From the NCBI GenBank assembly GCA_019614645.1, contig JABWDB010000002.1, positions 20,573,501-20,637,500 on the forward strand: a DNA stretch of 64,000 bases, read 5' to 3'. Each line of letters starts with the position of its first letter. The stretch's first letter is position 1. A program made the position numbers and the translations under genes. The notes below the pieces were generated by a model that saw only the letters and a list, made by a program, of their open reading frames with translations, was not told the DNA's origin and ran no database searches. This DNA comes from Stratiolaelaps scimitus (taxonomy: Eukaryota; Arthropoda; Arachnida; Mesostigmata; Laelapidae). Positions 1 through 11,700 of the stretch are shown here, one piece after another.

Positions 1-1008
1 CATTTCTCCCAATGTCTTGTTGTTCAACCCGTTGTCTATCTGATATCGCACTGCCCTCTGGCGAACTCCTCCATACGGCACAAGTCGACATATGTAGGTC
101 GACATGAAGGCGAAATCCACACGCACACACACACACACACACATTGCAATCAAGTAACTCAGCTGCCAAAGGACCATGCGTTCCGCGAAAAATGAGGCAC
201 CGCCGAACACGTGCGTGTGCCAGTAGCGGGTACGAGATATTCGATATTGTACATGCATCCTTTATATTCTTCATGCCATTCACCTTAACCCCCGGGAAGA
301 CGTCGCCGCCGCCGCCGCCACAGCGGCAGGTGTCGTCTTTCGCCTCGAAGCGCAAAGGCAGCGTTTATGACCTGTGGATGTTTGGAGAATTCACACAGCA
401 TTGCAACGTGCTCATCCTCCTTATTTATTTATCTCCCATCAGATTAGAGAAGATCGCAAAGAGGCTCACTGTGATTATCCAAACGAACGATATCGGTTAC
501 ACGGCGAATATTATACGGGGGCTGCGCCGCTGCGATATCTCGTTGCTGTCCACTTCGCGCGTCTTTGCTTGTCAAATTGTCGCGACGACAGCGAATGGCC
601 CTGGTAGTCCCTGGCGCACATGTGGAATAAACAGCTGTGGCTGACTTAAAGCTGAACCTTTGTTTGAACGGTTCATAACAGGTCTCTCTGTCAGCTGTTC
701 ATTCGTTTGTTTCTGTCTGCCGTCTGTTGTCAGGCAAATATACAGGGGTCTGATGATAAAGTAGAGACCTTCAGAGTGGTATCTATCAGCAGACAGGGCT
801 GTCTCGAAACAGATGAATTCGTTCACCCGAAAAATGCATGACCTACTAAGTCCAGGTGCGGGATGAGTAATATTTGTTTCACTTACTCTGCGTTCACGTG
901 CGTGCAAACATCCTCCGCATATTTCGGGGCGATCATTATTAAGGATACTGATGGAGATAAAATGGTGATTTAAGGGCAAATCATAATTTAGGCTCCTGGG
1001 ACAATGCT

Positions 1009-1053
<45 letters not shown>

Positions 1054-1507
1054 AAATACTAAAATGCTTAATGATACTGCCCGTAAATAGTCATCGACTC
1101 AGCGTTCGTTGGACTTTTAGGGTGTCGGTGTGGACATGTCATGTTTAAGGTGCCTGATTCCCTTCTTAGTTGGGACCCCACGATTGTTCAGATGTTTTAA
1201 CTTCTTAGCTATTGTATATATCTTTTGTTGACCATGACCTTATAAATCAGGGCACGTCTATCAACAAGCGAAGACTTCAATCATTGTTGTGTACACTAAC
1301 GAGCAGCTGAGACAATTATTGAGTTCATTTATGTGTTTCTAGTTTACTAGACGTTCTCTAGGCGCATACATAAGGCGCACGTTCAATGCACTGCCCACAG
1401 CAGACGTGTCCTGAATGAGGTAATGGAAAGGTAACTACTTCGTTCTGCGGGTACAGGGTGAGCATGGGTCACCACCCAGTGGCTTACGATTCATTGTTTT
1501 GCTGCAG
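1..1507. other. 5' flank with no recognised exon
   Basis: An (AC)n microsatellite lies near 123-142 and a (TA)n tract near 1013-1051. The missing N-terminal exon of the downstream oxidoreductase, which should carry a GxGxxG nucleotide-binding loop, was looked for here and not found with confidence. A stretch around 1085-1151 reads weakly like such an N-terminus and ends at a possible GT donor, but its glycine spacing is wrong. The exon may lie left of the window. Confidence 0.5.
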
Positions 1508-4500
1508 AATATACTGTCCTGTGTACGCTCCCATCTCCACTACATCGTGGAAGATTTCGAGGAACGCAAGAAGGCCGTCCAGGCCAAGTATCGCCACAAG
1601 CTGCCCAACACGCAGTTCATGCATTCATCGGAGAGCGACAAGCTTCTATCTGACCCCAAGTATGCTACCGCTCGAGATTCACATACAACAAAATATCTGT
1701 GCGAACAAAAACATTCATGATATTTTGGACAAGGCTTAAAATAGCTTTGCGACCAAACTATCGCTATCTTCCGACTAAAATAATGATTATTCGATGTCAT
1801 TCTGTCTCGCGTTTACTCCACAGCGTTATGGCAGTCCTCGTCTGTACGCCCACATTCACCCACAAGGAAATCGTGTGCAAAGCGCTGGCAGCAGGTAAAT
1901 AGCCTAGAATTGTCAGTGACGAATTCGATCTGAAGTGCTAATTTCCTAGTGTCATTCATCGTATACCGTCATATGCATTCCCCAATGAAATACTCGTTGA
2001 TTGAATTGAGTATTTGTCTATTATTTTATGATTCGATGATCACCTAGATATATAAAACACATCGATCAGTTTGGCTCATTATCCTCGGCCCTTTGTTTAT
2101 TTCTATACAGGAAAACATGTATTTTGTGAGAAGCCCGTAGCGGAGAGCGATGAGGCAGTGCGCGAGTGCTACGAAGAAGCGAAAAAGCACGGGGTACACC
2201 TGTTCTGTGCGTTTAACCGAAGGTAACATACAGCGACTACTGCAATTTCATCTAATTTGCTCTATATTTGAAACGGTAAAACGCTGCTTATTAAACGGTC
2301 GCAACAGAGAGAACACGAGACGACCATTGTAATAGACGAAGTGAAATGACTCACCCCAGCGAATGAAACATATCTATGACGTGATTTCCGTTGCGTCGCT
2401 TGCTTCGATGCGTCGATACGACAGGCGACATCAACATCTCGCACACACGCTGGAGTTAGAGCATAGTGAGCAGCTGAAAGCGTGCATTAGGCCTTACAAA
2501 TATCTTCTGATCGTTATGTAAAATGTTAGTATCCGGAACAAACATTGAACTTCTAGCTTAAAGTAGGCCTTTGCATGAATGTCCTAACGACGCTAACGTT
2601 GAACGCCATCGGTTACAGATACGATCCAGGCCTGCGCAAGATTAAGAATAAGGTGTTCGATGGAGAGCTAGGAGAAGTATTTCTCGTGAAAACCACAGCG
2701 CGAGACTCACCCATTCCAAGCATTGATTATCTTCGTACCTCAGGTGAAACAAAATTCGAATGCTAAAATTTGCTAAGCGATTTTGAATGCATACGTCTTT
2801 CGTAGAATAAATAGTTGAGCATTATCGGATAGCTATATGATTAATCTCATTGTTTTACTGAAAATAGCTAGCAAGTTCTATCAAGGGCTCATCCCAGGGT
2901 CGCTTAGTCTATCGCTTTGTTTCAAGAGGTTTGTGCCTCAAAATACATCAACGTTCTAGAAAAATGAAGAAAACCAGCCTCAACTATGATATCGAATCTT
3001 TGGAGTTCTTTATCATCTTTCTTCATCTGAAGATTCTTGCCAGGTACGAGTAAGGAAGAGAATAAGCAAAGGTGGCCCCAACAGGTCTCATCATAGTAAT
3101 ACCTAAAAGGTTAAGAGTTGAGACCTGTCAGATAGGGGAACAGCTGAGGGTCAGCTCTAAAGAGAAACTATGATAAACATTTGTTTAAGATTTATGAACA
3201 CAGTTAGTGCTAACTGAAATGTATGATTATCATTACTTCCAAAATTAGCCATAAAAATACTATGAAAAAGTCCTTGACTCGATAGTAGCACCCGTCCTGT
3301 AGTTTACCATGAACCAAGAAGCTGAGCTTCTCACAAAAGTTCTAACTCTGTTGTCGTAAACCGTCAAAAGCCAATTAATCTAGAGCTAGGTATATGATCA
3401 ATGTCGCTTATCAGCCGCTATCGCGTTCGTCGCTCCTCGTTGAGGGCTCCAATGACGAAGACTCTGTGCCACGCATCGTCCGCACCACCCAGCTGAAGGG
3501 TCACGGGGCCTCCACGAGCTTTTCGGTCGGTGCACACGAAGTGCGGGTTTGTACTATTGTGGTGACGTGTGAATTAGCTGAACGGATATGCGGATGTTAC
3601 CTTCTATGTTGTTCTAGGTGGAACAGCTAGGAAATACTTAAAATTGCCTCTGTTCATTGTATGTTGTTAAGGTGAACTGGTTGAACTGAAATCTTGCTGA
3701 CATGATGTAATTGTTGGTATCGATCGATTTGATGTGTCCGAGTTACGTCGTTTTAAGGCAAAATTCAATTTGTTCATACCTTATACGAGAATTACCTCAG
3801 CCCTCAAACAGGCTCGCCGCTCAGTTATCAAATGTGTAGTCTCATTTATTAACACATCGCACGCGATACGATCTTCATCATCAGGTGGAATCTTTCATGA
3901 TTGCGCTGTTCATGACATCGACGTGGTTTGTTGGCTGCTCGCCGAAAAGCCAACTCGCGTTCAGGTGCTGTTCAACTATTGAATTGTCCAAAGAAATATA
4001 TAAACACATGGTGTTATATCTATGGCGGCGCTTTTCTAATTTCTCTCACTCGCGTGAGGGGTTAAACATGAGGTTAAATATGCAAGACAAAATTTGCTAC
4101 TAATAAACATATTGCACTTAAATGACTAGACATTAGGATAAACTATAGTATATCATGTTTATTTCCAAAAATGCACGCCTTTAGTTACATTAGCGATGAA
4201 TGAAAATGAAGCTTACAATGGTGTATGCGATATTAGTGTTGCCGCATGTTTAACAGCGTTGCTGTGGGTGCCTGCTGTTGGCTATTCAGGTGTTCGGATC
4301 CCTGCTCTCGCCTGCCCTTCAAGAATTGCGTGGCAAGGACTTTGACACGGTTGTGATCTGCTTCCAATTTGGATCTGGCAAACTGGCTACCATTGATCTG
4401 AGCCGGAACGCCTGCTACGGCTACGATCAGAGATGCGAGGTTCGTCGGAATACGGAACAAACTCATTACTGACTCTGCTGCACTGATGATGAAAATATTC

Positions 4501-5283
4501 CGAGTTCAGACGCATTCAGTCAGTTGCAGATTTCAACCCGAATCGTCCAGATGAGACGTTCTCAATGATCGATCAGCGGCAGCAAATATCATTGATCAAC
4601 ATATGATCTCGAGGTCGGTAGGTGGTTGCATAAAGATAGCACTGAAGGCGACACTAGGGCATTAAAGCGGGTCGATGATGTTTTCTATCTGGCAGGTGTA
4701 CGGAAGTAAAGGCATGTTGCAGAATGCCAACCATCGTCCAAATGGCGTGTTCAGATGGAGTCCTGAAGCCTCCAGTCAGGATCCTATTCTGTATTCGTTT
4801 CCCTCAAGGTACAGTACCAATCGACTATCGATACATAAGCGTTGAAATGCCTCTTAATGGTATATAATCCATGTTGTCGTTGTTCCAAATGAAGGAATGC
4901 AGTCATAAATAGGTGCCAAGTACAATAAAACTATTCATTGTTAGAAATATCCACCGGGTATTGTGTAATATTGACAGGTTCGTTGGGAACAGGCACTCAC
5001 TAGAGCCGTGGCCTCAGGGAGGTTCTGCCGATATTTCTCAGGGGGGGACCTTTCCGCAGCAAAACGAATAGCTTTTATCGCTAATCAAATTATTATCTTC
5101 GGTAATGTTCATTGTACCAGGTATCAAGAGTCGTACGAGATGGAGCTGGACTATTTCCTGAATCTTGTTAGCGGCCGCGTCCAGGAAGAGGTTTGCCAAG
5201 ACGATGTACTTGCCGTAACGAAAATCGCTGCCGCTTGCGAAAAGTCCGCTAAGGAAGGCGTCGTAGTTGAACTCACCTGGTAA
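1508..5283 (+). CDS. Gfo/Idh/MocA-family oxidoreductase, inositol 2-dehydrogenase-like (5' end missing)
   Basis: NAD(P)-dependent sugar/polyol dehydrogenase of the Gfo/Idh/MocA family, probably cytosolic, closest in feel to myo-inositol 2-dehydrogenase; the true substrate is not known from sequence. Exons: 1508-1659, 1824-1894, 2111-2222, 2619-2743, 3885-3964, 4290-4439, 4696-4808, 5121-5283. Joined they give 321 residues and a stop, with every junction at GT...AG and frame kept. Visible family marks are CTPTFTH near residue 61, the CEKP motif with its conserved lysine in the Rossmann part, and GGIFHDCAVHDID, which carries the catalytic-region histidine and aspartate of the C-terminal domain. 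About 25-30 residues with the GxGxxG loop are missing, so the model starts mid-protein at an acceptor. A poly(A) signal AATAAA lies at 5526-5531. The family call is firm; the exact enzyme is an inference. Confidence 0.88.
3032..3157 (+). repeat. Dispersed repeat, copy 1 (in an intron of the oxidoreductase gene)
   Basis: About 126 bp, highly similar to 26549-26672. It starts at GATTCTTGCCAGGTACGAG and ends with the hairpin AGCTGAGGGTCAGCT. It contains a longer inverted repeat, ACAGGTCTCA pairing with TGAGACCTGT. A region just upstream (from about 2990) matches the reverse complement of sequence near 33570-33640, so the full unit is longer than 126 bp. No coding capacity. It could be a SINE, a MITE or a short non-autonomous Helitron. 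Confidence 0.8.
3394..3546 (+). other. Coding-like GC-rich fragment inside an intron
   Basis: A short stretch between the oxidoreductase exons at 2743 and 3885 is richer in G+C than its surroundings and is open in one plus-strand frame for about 50 codons. It does not fit into the oxidoreductase protein: the flanking exons already join in frame. I see no recognisable domain. It may be a cassette exon, an exon relic or chance. Confidence 0.2.
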
Positions 5284-6482
5284 TCATGAAGGCATTATCG
5301 TGAACCATTTGACAAAGTAGTATGCATATTTTATACCAACATAACTACAATACAAGTTACTATTGACCGAAATAGTTGACTTCGAATGTTAATACTAATT
5401 AACTTCGAATATTATTGCAACTAGCATATCCGCAATATAGCGTCTGAACACGTCGCGACACTTATCGGTTTTGTTCAGATCTAAGTATTTTTTAACAAAA
5501 ACGTTTAGATATATTTTTGCTACACAATAAAGTTTCTCGACCCTTAGCCGTTGTTCGCGTTGTGATTATTTCTAGCCAATAAACACACAAACGATCTCGT
5601 AGGGTGTGCAGTATGTCAATCAAATATAGCACCTCAGTTCGTTAAAGGATTACTTCTGTCGGGTTCTCTGAAAATAGATTGTTGCCACATTTCCAATAAT
5701 ATTGTTCAGTCGAAGCCAACGTTGAGAAATGGACAGGATGAACATCCGATGACAAAATCACAGAGGTTCTGATATCATCTGGGTACATTTCCCTCAATAA
5801 AACACTTGAGCTTGAAATGAAGGAAACGCGCCTTGTCTTCTCTCGTAATCCCGAGGTTATCATTTCCATCCTCAGTGGATACGCAGCATTGTAACGCCCG
5901 ATGGGATATTATCGGGTGCCCAAACTGAGTTTTTGTCCCCTCAGCAGCTCGAAATCGGGTTAATCCATTCAGTAACTAATTGCTAGACAGTGTCTATAAA
6001 TAAGAGCGTCCTCGAAACCGATGAGGCAAAACACTTCAGTCACAATTTTATTGTTCGTATGAAATTAACTTGGAAAAGTACCATAGCACTAACGGCAGTC
6101 TGATAAATAATAATATTAAATAATAATACCATAGCACTAACGGCAGTCTGATAAATATTAATATAACAAATACTTCATAACACTAAATCTCTTACACAAT
6201 GTTAGCACTTTTCAAAAATGCGAGCTCTGCCAACACGCAGCGTCGTAGAGATCCGGTCTGCTTGGTTACGTTGTTTAGTGTTCCAAAGAGCGAGTGTCAC
6301 ATGTGGTGTTGAGATACCTGCGGCTTTAAATAGATTTGACGCAAAACAGCAATAGTGAACGAGAAATAAGCAAGAAATCTCTTAATTGGAAGAGAGCATT
6401 TTAGAAATACAACCATTATTATTATTCTTAGATATTATTACTACTACTACAACAATTACGGCTACAGATTATCATCCCATTT
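5284..6482. other. Convergent intergenic region with a short duplication
   Basis: This lies between the 3' ends of the oxidoreductase (+) and the TRAF-like gene (-). It holds the AATAAA of the former at 5526-5531 and a possible minus-strand poly(A) signal at 6047-6052. A 31-bp segment at 6079-6109 is repeated exactly at 6127-6157, separated by AT-rich sequence. No gene seen. Confidence 0.6.
6079..6157. repeat. 31-bp direct duplication
   Basis: The same 31 bases beginning TACCATAGCACTAACGGCAG occur at 6079 and again at 6127 (48-bp period), with (TAA)-rich sequence between. Perfect identity suggests a recent local duplication. Confidence 0.85.
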
Positions 6483-7808
6483 CTACCTTTTCCCTGTCAC
6501 AGCATTTTTACTTAGTCTGGAAAAAGCCCTCTTCGATTCAGTTCGCTTCGGTGATGCCGACGGTCTTGATTGATCCATCGAGCTCTCCTTCAATGGCTTC
6601 ACCTTGACGGATATACATAACTTCCCACTCACCAGACAGTTATTCTCGTTGAGGAACCCCTCTTCCAAATACTCGTGAAAGCCGGTGCCCGTACAACGTT
6701 TTGGGTGTTCGAACCCATTGAAATACGCACCGTTTGCGTACGAATCGTACGACTTGGACATGACAACAGCCCCGTCGCTATTGTGAACGTCAATCACAAT
6801 AGTTCGACGCAGCGGCCAAGGTACATCACTTTCGATCTCACTCGTGGGGCCTGTAAAGCATCCCAAATAGGTTTTCGCGTTCCTCGTCCCTATGCGGATA
6901 TACGTCACAAATGAAATGCCGCCAATCACCTTGAACTGCTTCTCGGAGTAGACGGACTCGTGATGCTTCAGACGCTTGCGAAGCCGGTCGTAATCGAACC
7001 AGAAGTGTGCCGTGGTCGCTGACGCGCAGCGACTTTCGACAATCTTGCAAGCATCCATGATCTTTTTTCGAACGTCTCTGCTTGCCTTATTGAATAGCTC
7101 GGTTAGGGTTGCCCAATCGTGGTCGAGACGAAATTCAATCATGCCCGTTCGGGCGTTGATAATGTCAAGTATCTCCATGAGTTTGGGCATAAGCCTCGAA
7201 ACGACGATGACATCTTGCCGGATATTTGTGACGTCAAACACGCTTGTCAGTCGATCATTTTCCAGAGTCCGAGGGGTGACTCTCTGTGCTGCGTGCTCTA
7301 ACAGGTCTTCAGCAATCTGTGCTACGTTCAGCACCGAGTCAGAGCTGGGCTCAGCGACCAGTTTTGCTCCGAGCTGGTCACGAACCCTCTCGGCTCGATC
7401 ACCTTCGTGACCGCCGCCTAGGAGGCTTGCGTTCGGGATATTCGAGCGTTCAGCGAGAGTGTCACTGTGCGGACATCCTTCAACGAGAAGATGCTCCCTG
7501 ATAGTCGGCAGGGTGGCCTCAAGGCCACACGGACAACGGACTTCAAGACCGTACAGCTGGATGATACTGATGCTGCGAGGGTTGACCCATACGACCCGTT
7601 TGCAACACGGACACCACGCCGTTGATGACAGATGTCCGGGAACGGAACACGCAGAACAGATGGTATGATTAAAGCAGCAGATAGTATAATATGGCCCCGC
7701 TCGTTTGCAGCACATACAAATAGACAACTCAAGAGACTGTGACGGATTAACCGGGGTGACATCCAGAGAACCGACATGCAAGTCAGGCGGTAGGCCTTGA
7801 AATCTCAT
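6483..7808 (-). CDS. TRAF-like protein: RING finger, zinc-finger remnant, coiled coil, MATH domain
   Basis: A 441-residue protein in one exon, probably a cytoplasmic adaptor or E3 ubiquitin ligase of the TRAF type. A C3HC4 RING is complete: C31, C34, C45, H48, C51, C54, C66, C69. A TRAF-type zinc-finger remnant follows (C92, C94, H106, C112, H114). Residues about 190-260 look helical and could form the TRAF coiled coil. Residues about 266-405 form a MATH (TRAF-C) domain, ending in the typical FEHP...GTGFHEYLEEGFL...NNCLVSGKLCISVKV pattern. The tail (409-441) is basic and serine-rich. I start at the first true ATG (7808); the frame stays open 111 bases further upstream but has only a GTG there. 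Intronless RING-MATH genes form families in ticks and mites (general knowledge). Which receptor pathway it serves cannot be told. Confidence 0.88.
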   Translation of the reverse strand: MRFQGLPPDLHVGSLDVTPVNPSQSLELSICMCCKRAGPYYTICCFNHTICSACSVPGHLSSTAWCPCCKRVVWVNPRSISIIQLYGLEVRCPCGLEATLPTIREHLLVEGCPHSDTLAERSNIPNASLLGGGHEGDRAERVRDQLGAKLVAEPSSDSVLNVAQIAEDLLEHAAQRVTPRTLENDRLTSVFDVTNIRQDVIVVSRLMPKLMEILDIINARTGMIEFRLDHDWATLTELFNKASRDVRKKIMDACKIVESRCASATTAHFWFDYDRLRKRLKHHESVYSEKQFKVIGGISFVTYIRIGTRNAKTYLGCFTGPTSEIESDVPWPLRRTIVIDVHNSDGAVVMSKSYDSYANGAYFNGFEHPKRCTGTGFHEYLEEGFLNENNCLVSGKLCISVKVKPLKESSMDQSRPSASPKRTESKRAFSRLSKNAVTGKR

Positions 7809-8664
7809 AGCTGCTCGGCATCTAGCAAAAATTAGCTCCGAGTAATGGGATTGTGGCGTCTCGTGATAAGCGGAACGTCTTGATTGTGTGTAGCTGTTAG
7901 TGACGAGCAAATCTATCACGAATTACGATTCTCATGGGCAGATGCCGTGCCTTACATTGGGGACTCATGGAGACGCTGGGTGTCGACCATTGCTAGTTCA
8001 TTGATTCGCACTTCGACTCAGATCATTGATCGGCATCTGGCGCTCAGCATCTCGGCAATGAGATCTGCCGTAATCGCGTCCGACGATTGATAGAGAGATA
8101 TTGCCACTCCGATTTGACCGATGAAGTTGATCGAACAATATGAAACTAAGCCTAATGCTTCAAAAGGAACCGCGACAATTCGGTAGCGCTGAATTTTTCT
8201 GTGGGACATTGTTGTCGCACGAAGACAGCTGCTTGGGTGATTGACTTTGTGCTGATTATTTCCTGATACGGATGGATGCTTGGGTTTTTGCCAGTTACTT
8301 CTTGAGAGAAATGGTCACACCAGCATCACTGTTACCTATGTTACCAGATCACTCACATAATCTCTAATAGCATATTGCAGAATCTATGACAAGACGACTA
8401 GAGGTCATTCGATTTTTCCTGGATATGAAAATGGGTCGGGGTCACTACGCTTAGGGGGGGGTGGAGAGTTTGATCCTTACAGAAAACAATGTGAACAAAT
8501 GGACTGACACATATACCTTTATGTCCTATGAGTAATAATAATATAATTCAATCCCAGTGAACATTTTTTTGCTACAAAGTACCTAACCTGTCCTTTGAAT
8601 TGTGGACTATGAAATTAGGTCTACACAAGAGTCTGTTATTACTTTGCATCATATCAAAATAAAC

Positions 8665-8670
8665 TTTATT
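8665..8670 (-). promoter_or_regulatory. Poly(A) signal of the pappalysin gene
   Basis: AATAAA on the minus strand, about 60 bases past the stop codon at 8728. Confidence 0.6.
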
Positions 8671-8727
8671 ATCTCTGTCGAAGCTGTCGATGATCGAAAC
8701 CGGCTGTGGTCTTCTGTTGAGACGCAG

Positions 8728-11700
8728 TCACTCGACAAGAACGGTAATAGTACCTTGGACGAGAGGGGCCTTTTGAGATACCCGGGTTACGCTGTAGGTG
8801 ATCTTCTGACCCGGTTTCACTAAGTGATCGACGAGTAGAGTACCACGAATGTTTCTGGTCACATCCTCCTGCAAATACGAAACAATAAACAGCTTTGATG
8901 AGTGAGTTTGTAAAGGTTTTCCCTTCTGTAGAAATATGAGACTCGTGCTGATCAAGCTATCAGCATTTAAGTTCCACCACCATGGTATATAAGAGAACTT
9001 CGACATTGTGAAGCATTGCGGTTCCTTTAATAAACCAATAAAGGCTTTACTTTACTTTTCACCACCTGATGCTACCCTCGTATGCTGCGTGTACCCTTAT
9101 CACACTGTGCATATTTGCCGACCATTGATCTTACCTCTCCAGTGGTTGTGTCAGTCGGAATAACATGCTTCCTTACGAGGAAGAGCTCATTTTTGTCAGC
9201 GTCATCATCGTGCGCACTGTCTACCCTCTGCCAGTGAAGCATAACGCGGTTGTCGGTGGAGACTACGTAGACATGTAGGGAGTGCCTCATTCCCCTGTCG
9301 ACACGCCACTTATTGTAGTAGCTGCAATGGGAGTTGTTAATAGGAGTTAGCGTGAAGCCGATTGAAATGGTCCGCGCACCAAATGAAACGAACGCTGTAA
9401 CGCTGCTAAGTAACCCAGCTCCACATGTGTACATCAGTGGCATTTAGAACAACGGCACATATATAGATTTCATATTCATAGGGGCCATTCCATATTAGCA
9501 CTGAAAGCTGTAGGTCAATGATCTTTGGTTTCTCATCGTGTTGAATGACGTAACGGACCGATTTATGTGGCAGTGCATACGGGCGGTCTGCTGAGGAGAG
9601 AAGTTATCCATGCAGTCGTCGCTGGCATAGCTCATATAGTTCGAGGTCGGGGCGTGTGGGAAGATCTGTAGACGGCCGCAACTGGATCGCGGACGAGGAT
9701 TCGAGCAGAGCATGTGCGTAGGCGTTGGCGGAGTGTCCGAGCATAGGTCGCCTGTCGTCAATGACGCTGACCACTCATAACAGAAATCGCCACAAATAAC
9801 CTCGGAGACTCCGTGGTGAACATGCCATAATCCGAAGACGTGGCCCACCTATGGAACAAATCAAGCATCATTCCCGTTAAGTCTGACTTACTTTTTCACG
9901 TTATTCAACGCGTCCTAGACAGCGAAAGTTTTCCTGCCGCGTACGAGTACTCTCTATTGTGGTTTTCGCTGTGACGACTCGTTGAACGAGACACAAATCT
10001 TCGAAATAGACTTCAAATACCTGATTTTAGAATACATTGTTCGTTAAGCAATCTGTCCCTCGTCGGGTTCACGCAAGCGCCCCGGCAGTATCTGCAGTTG
10101 TGCAATTCCCTACCTCATGCACCAAGGTAGCAGTGTGTCCTGGCATCCCATACTCTCTCGGTTTCATTACGACTCCTCCTGAAAAAGGAGCACTTTCAGT
10201 TATCGGACACACGGACGTCAGGAGAGGGGGTCCAGATGAACCCAACTAATACGCGATATACTCTAACAACGATGAGATGTATACAATTTAAGCCTACTGT
10301 TAAGCTAAAGCAGAAAGAGTCATATTAACGATACATTTACGTAACGATTTGCTTGGCGATTTATTCTTTGCCACACTGATGTGCTCCGTTTCTTTAACCT
10401 ATGCATTTTCTCTAACCCAAGCATCACCAGACGCTTGAAGGTGTTTCATCAAACTGACCTCGAACTCCCATGGCATTATCGGAGTCCCAGGGGAATGTGG
10501 CCAGTCCGATGAGGTAAGAGTTGGTCCACTCGGCAAACATGACATTCATCCTATCCTCGTTGCCGAGTTTGACGAAATCCTTGAAATCCTCAATCGTCAT
10601 GTAGCGACGCCGGTTCGGCGACTCCGGATCAAGACAGAGTGGCTCGTTGTCAGGAGACAGAATGCAGCAATCTCCACCGTCGTAGTTATGCTCGGCCTGA
10701 AATTTCGACGGCATCTTTATTTTGGGGTAGTCGTTTCTTGTCTGTGAGGATATGACTGTGTTGCAATTATCCCTTTGTGATAAAGATGCAGTTGCTACTT
10801 GAAACAAACATTTTAAGACAACAAAATAAGCTCGGCGATATTCGCGAAAAACATTATCAATGATACCGCTAAACCTATCGATCGCGTTTGCGTCCGGTGC
10901 TGTCAGCCATGACACAATATGCTACAGATGCACGATCCGTTATTGTCTACCGTATATAGCCGTCAGAGGCTCAATGTTTTCAAACAAAACGCCACCAGCG
11001 TAGAAACGTTGGATGCAATTGAAATCTCATACAGATTAGCGAATACGTACGTCGTTGCAAACCTGCTGGCAAATGCCGTCATGGATCATGTCGGTGCTAC
11101 AGACGGCATCTTTCGGATCGCAGTCGCCTCCATCATTAAACGTCGAATAGAGAACGCATTCGGGCTAATCTCCAACGTAGACAGGATAGAATGAAATCAG
11201 AGAAAAGCGGCAGAAAATAGGGAAGAAACGAAAGAAATTCTGTAATTGACACTAATGAGAAGTTCACTCTCGGATATGTAGAGATGTGGAGACAGAAAGT
11301 ATGGACGAAGATTTGTTCGCAACTGACTCCTTTCAGGAGTAAGGTCAGAGAATAGGAGATGTATTATCGAACGGGTGACACAACGGGAAAGGCACAAGAG
11401 ACCTCTTCCTATCGGACAGGATTGACTTGTCAAGATCAGATGAAGGAGAATTCTAATATATGTGTTGCCTAGTTCCGAATATAAAAAGTGTTCGATTTGT
11501 TCGAAATGTTGATCTGACTTGGTTTGATCCATAAAGAAGAAATAGTGAAATTATAGAAACGGTATTCGTCGGGGATTCCGTGTACAGGTGTCTTATAGGG
11601 GAGACGACTGTTCAAGCAGATATTGAGATTTGCCCTGATTATAGCGTGCGTGATCTGTATAGACATTTGTCGAATCAGTCTCTTACAATTTGTATTAAAC

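Noticed and set aside
1085..1151. Possible N-terminal exon of the oxidoreductase (LLGCRCGHVMFK then GT)
   Set aside because: It resembles the expected position and phase, but the glycine pattern is not GxGxxG and upstream sequence does not fit the family.
10037..10249. Plus-strand 70-codon open frame
   Set aside because: It lies over the pappalysin exon 10114-10178 on the other strand, which has matching phases and ends in HE of the zinc motif.
10919..11194. Plus-strand 91-codon open frame
   Set aside because: It is the antisense shadow of the pappalysin Lin12-Notch exon at 11051-11164.
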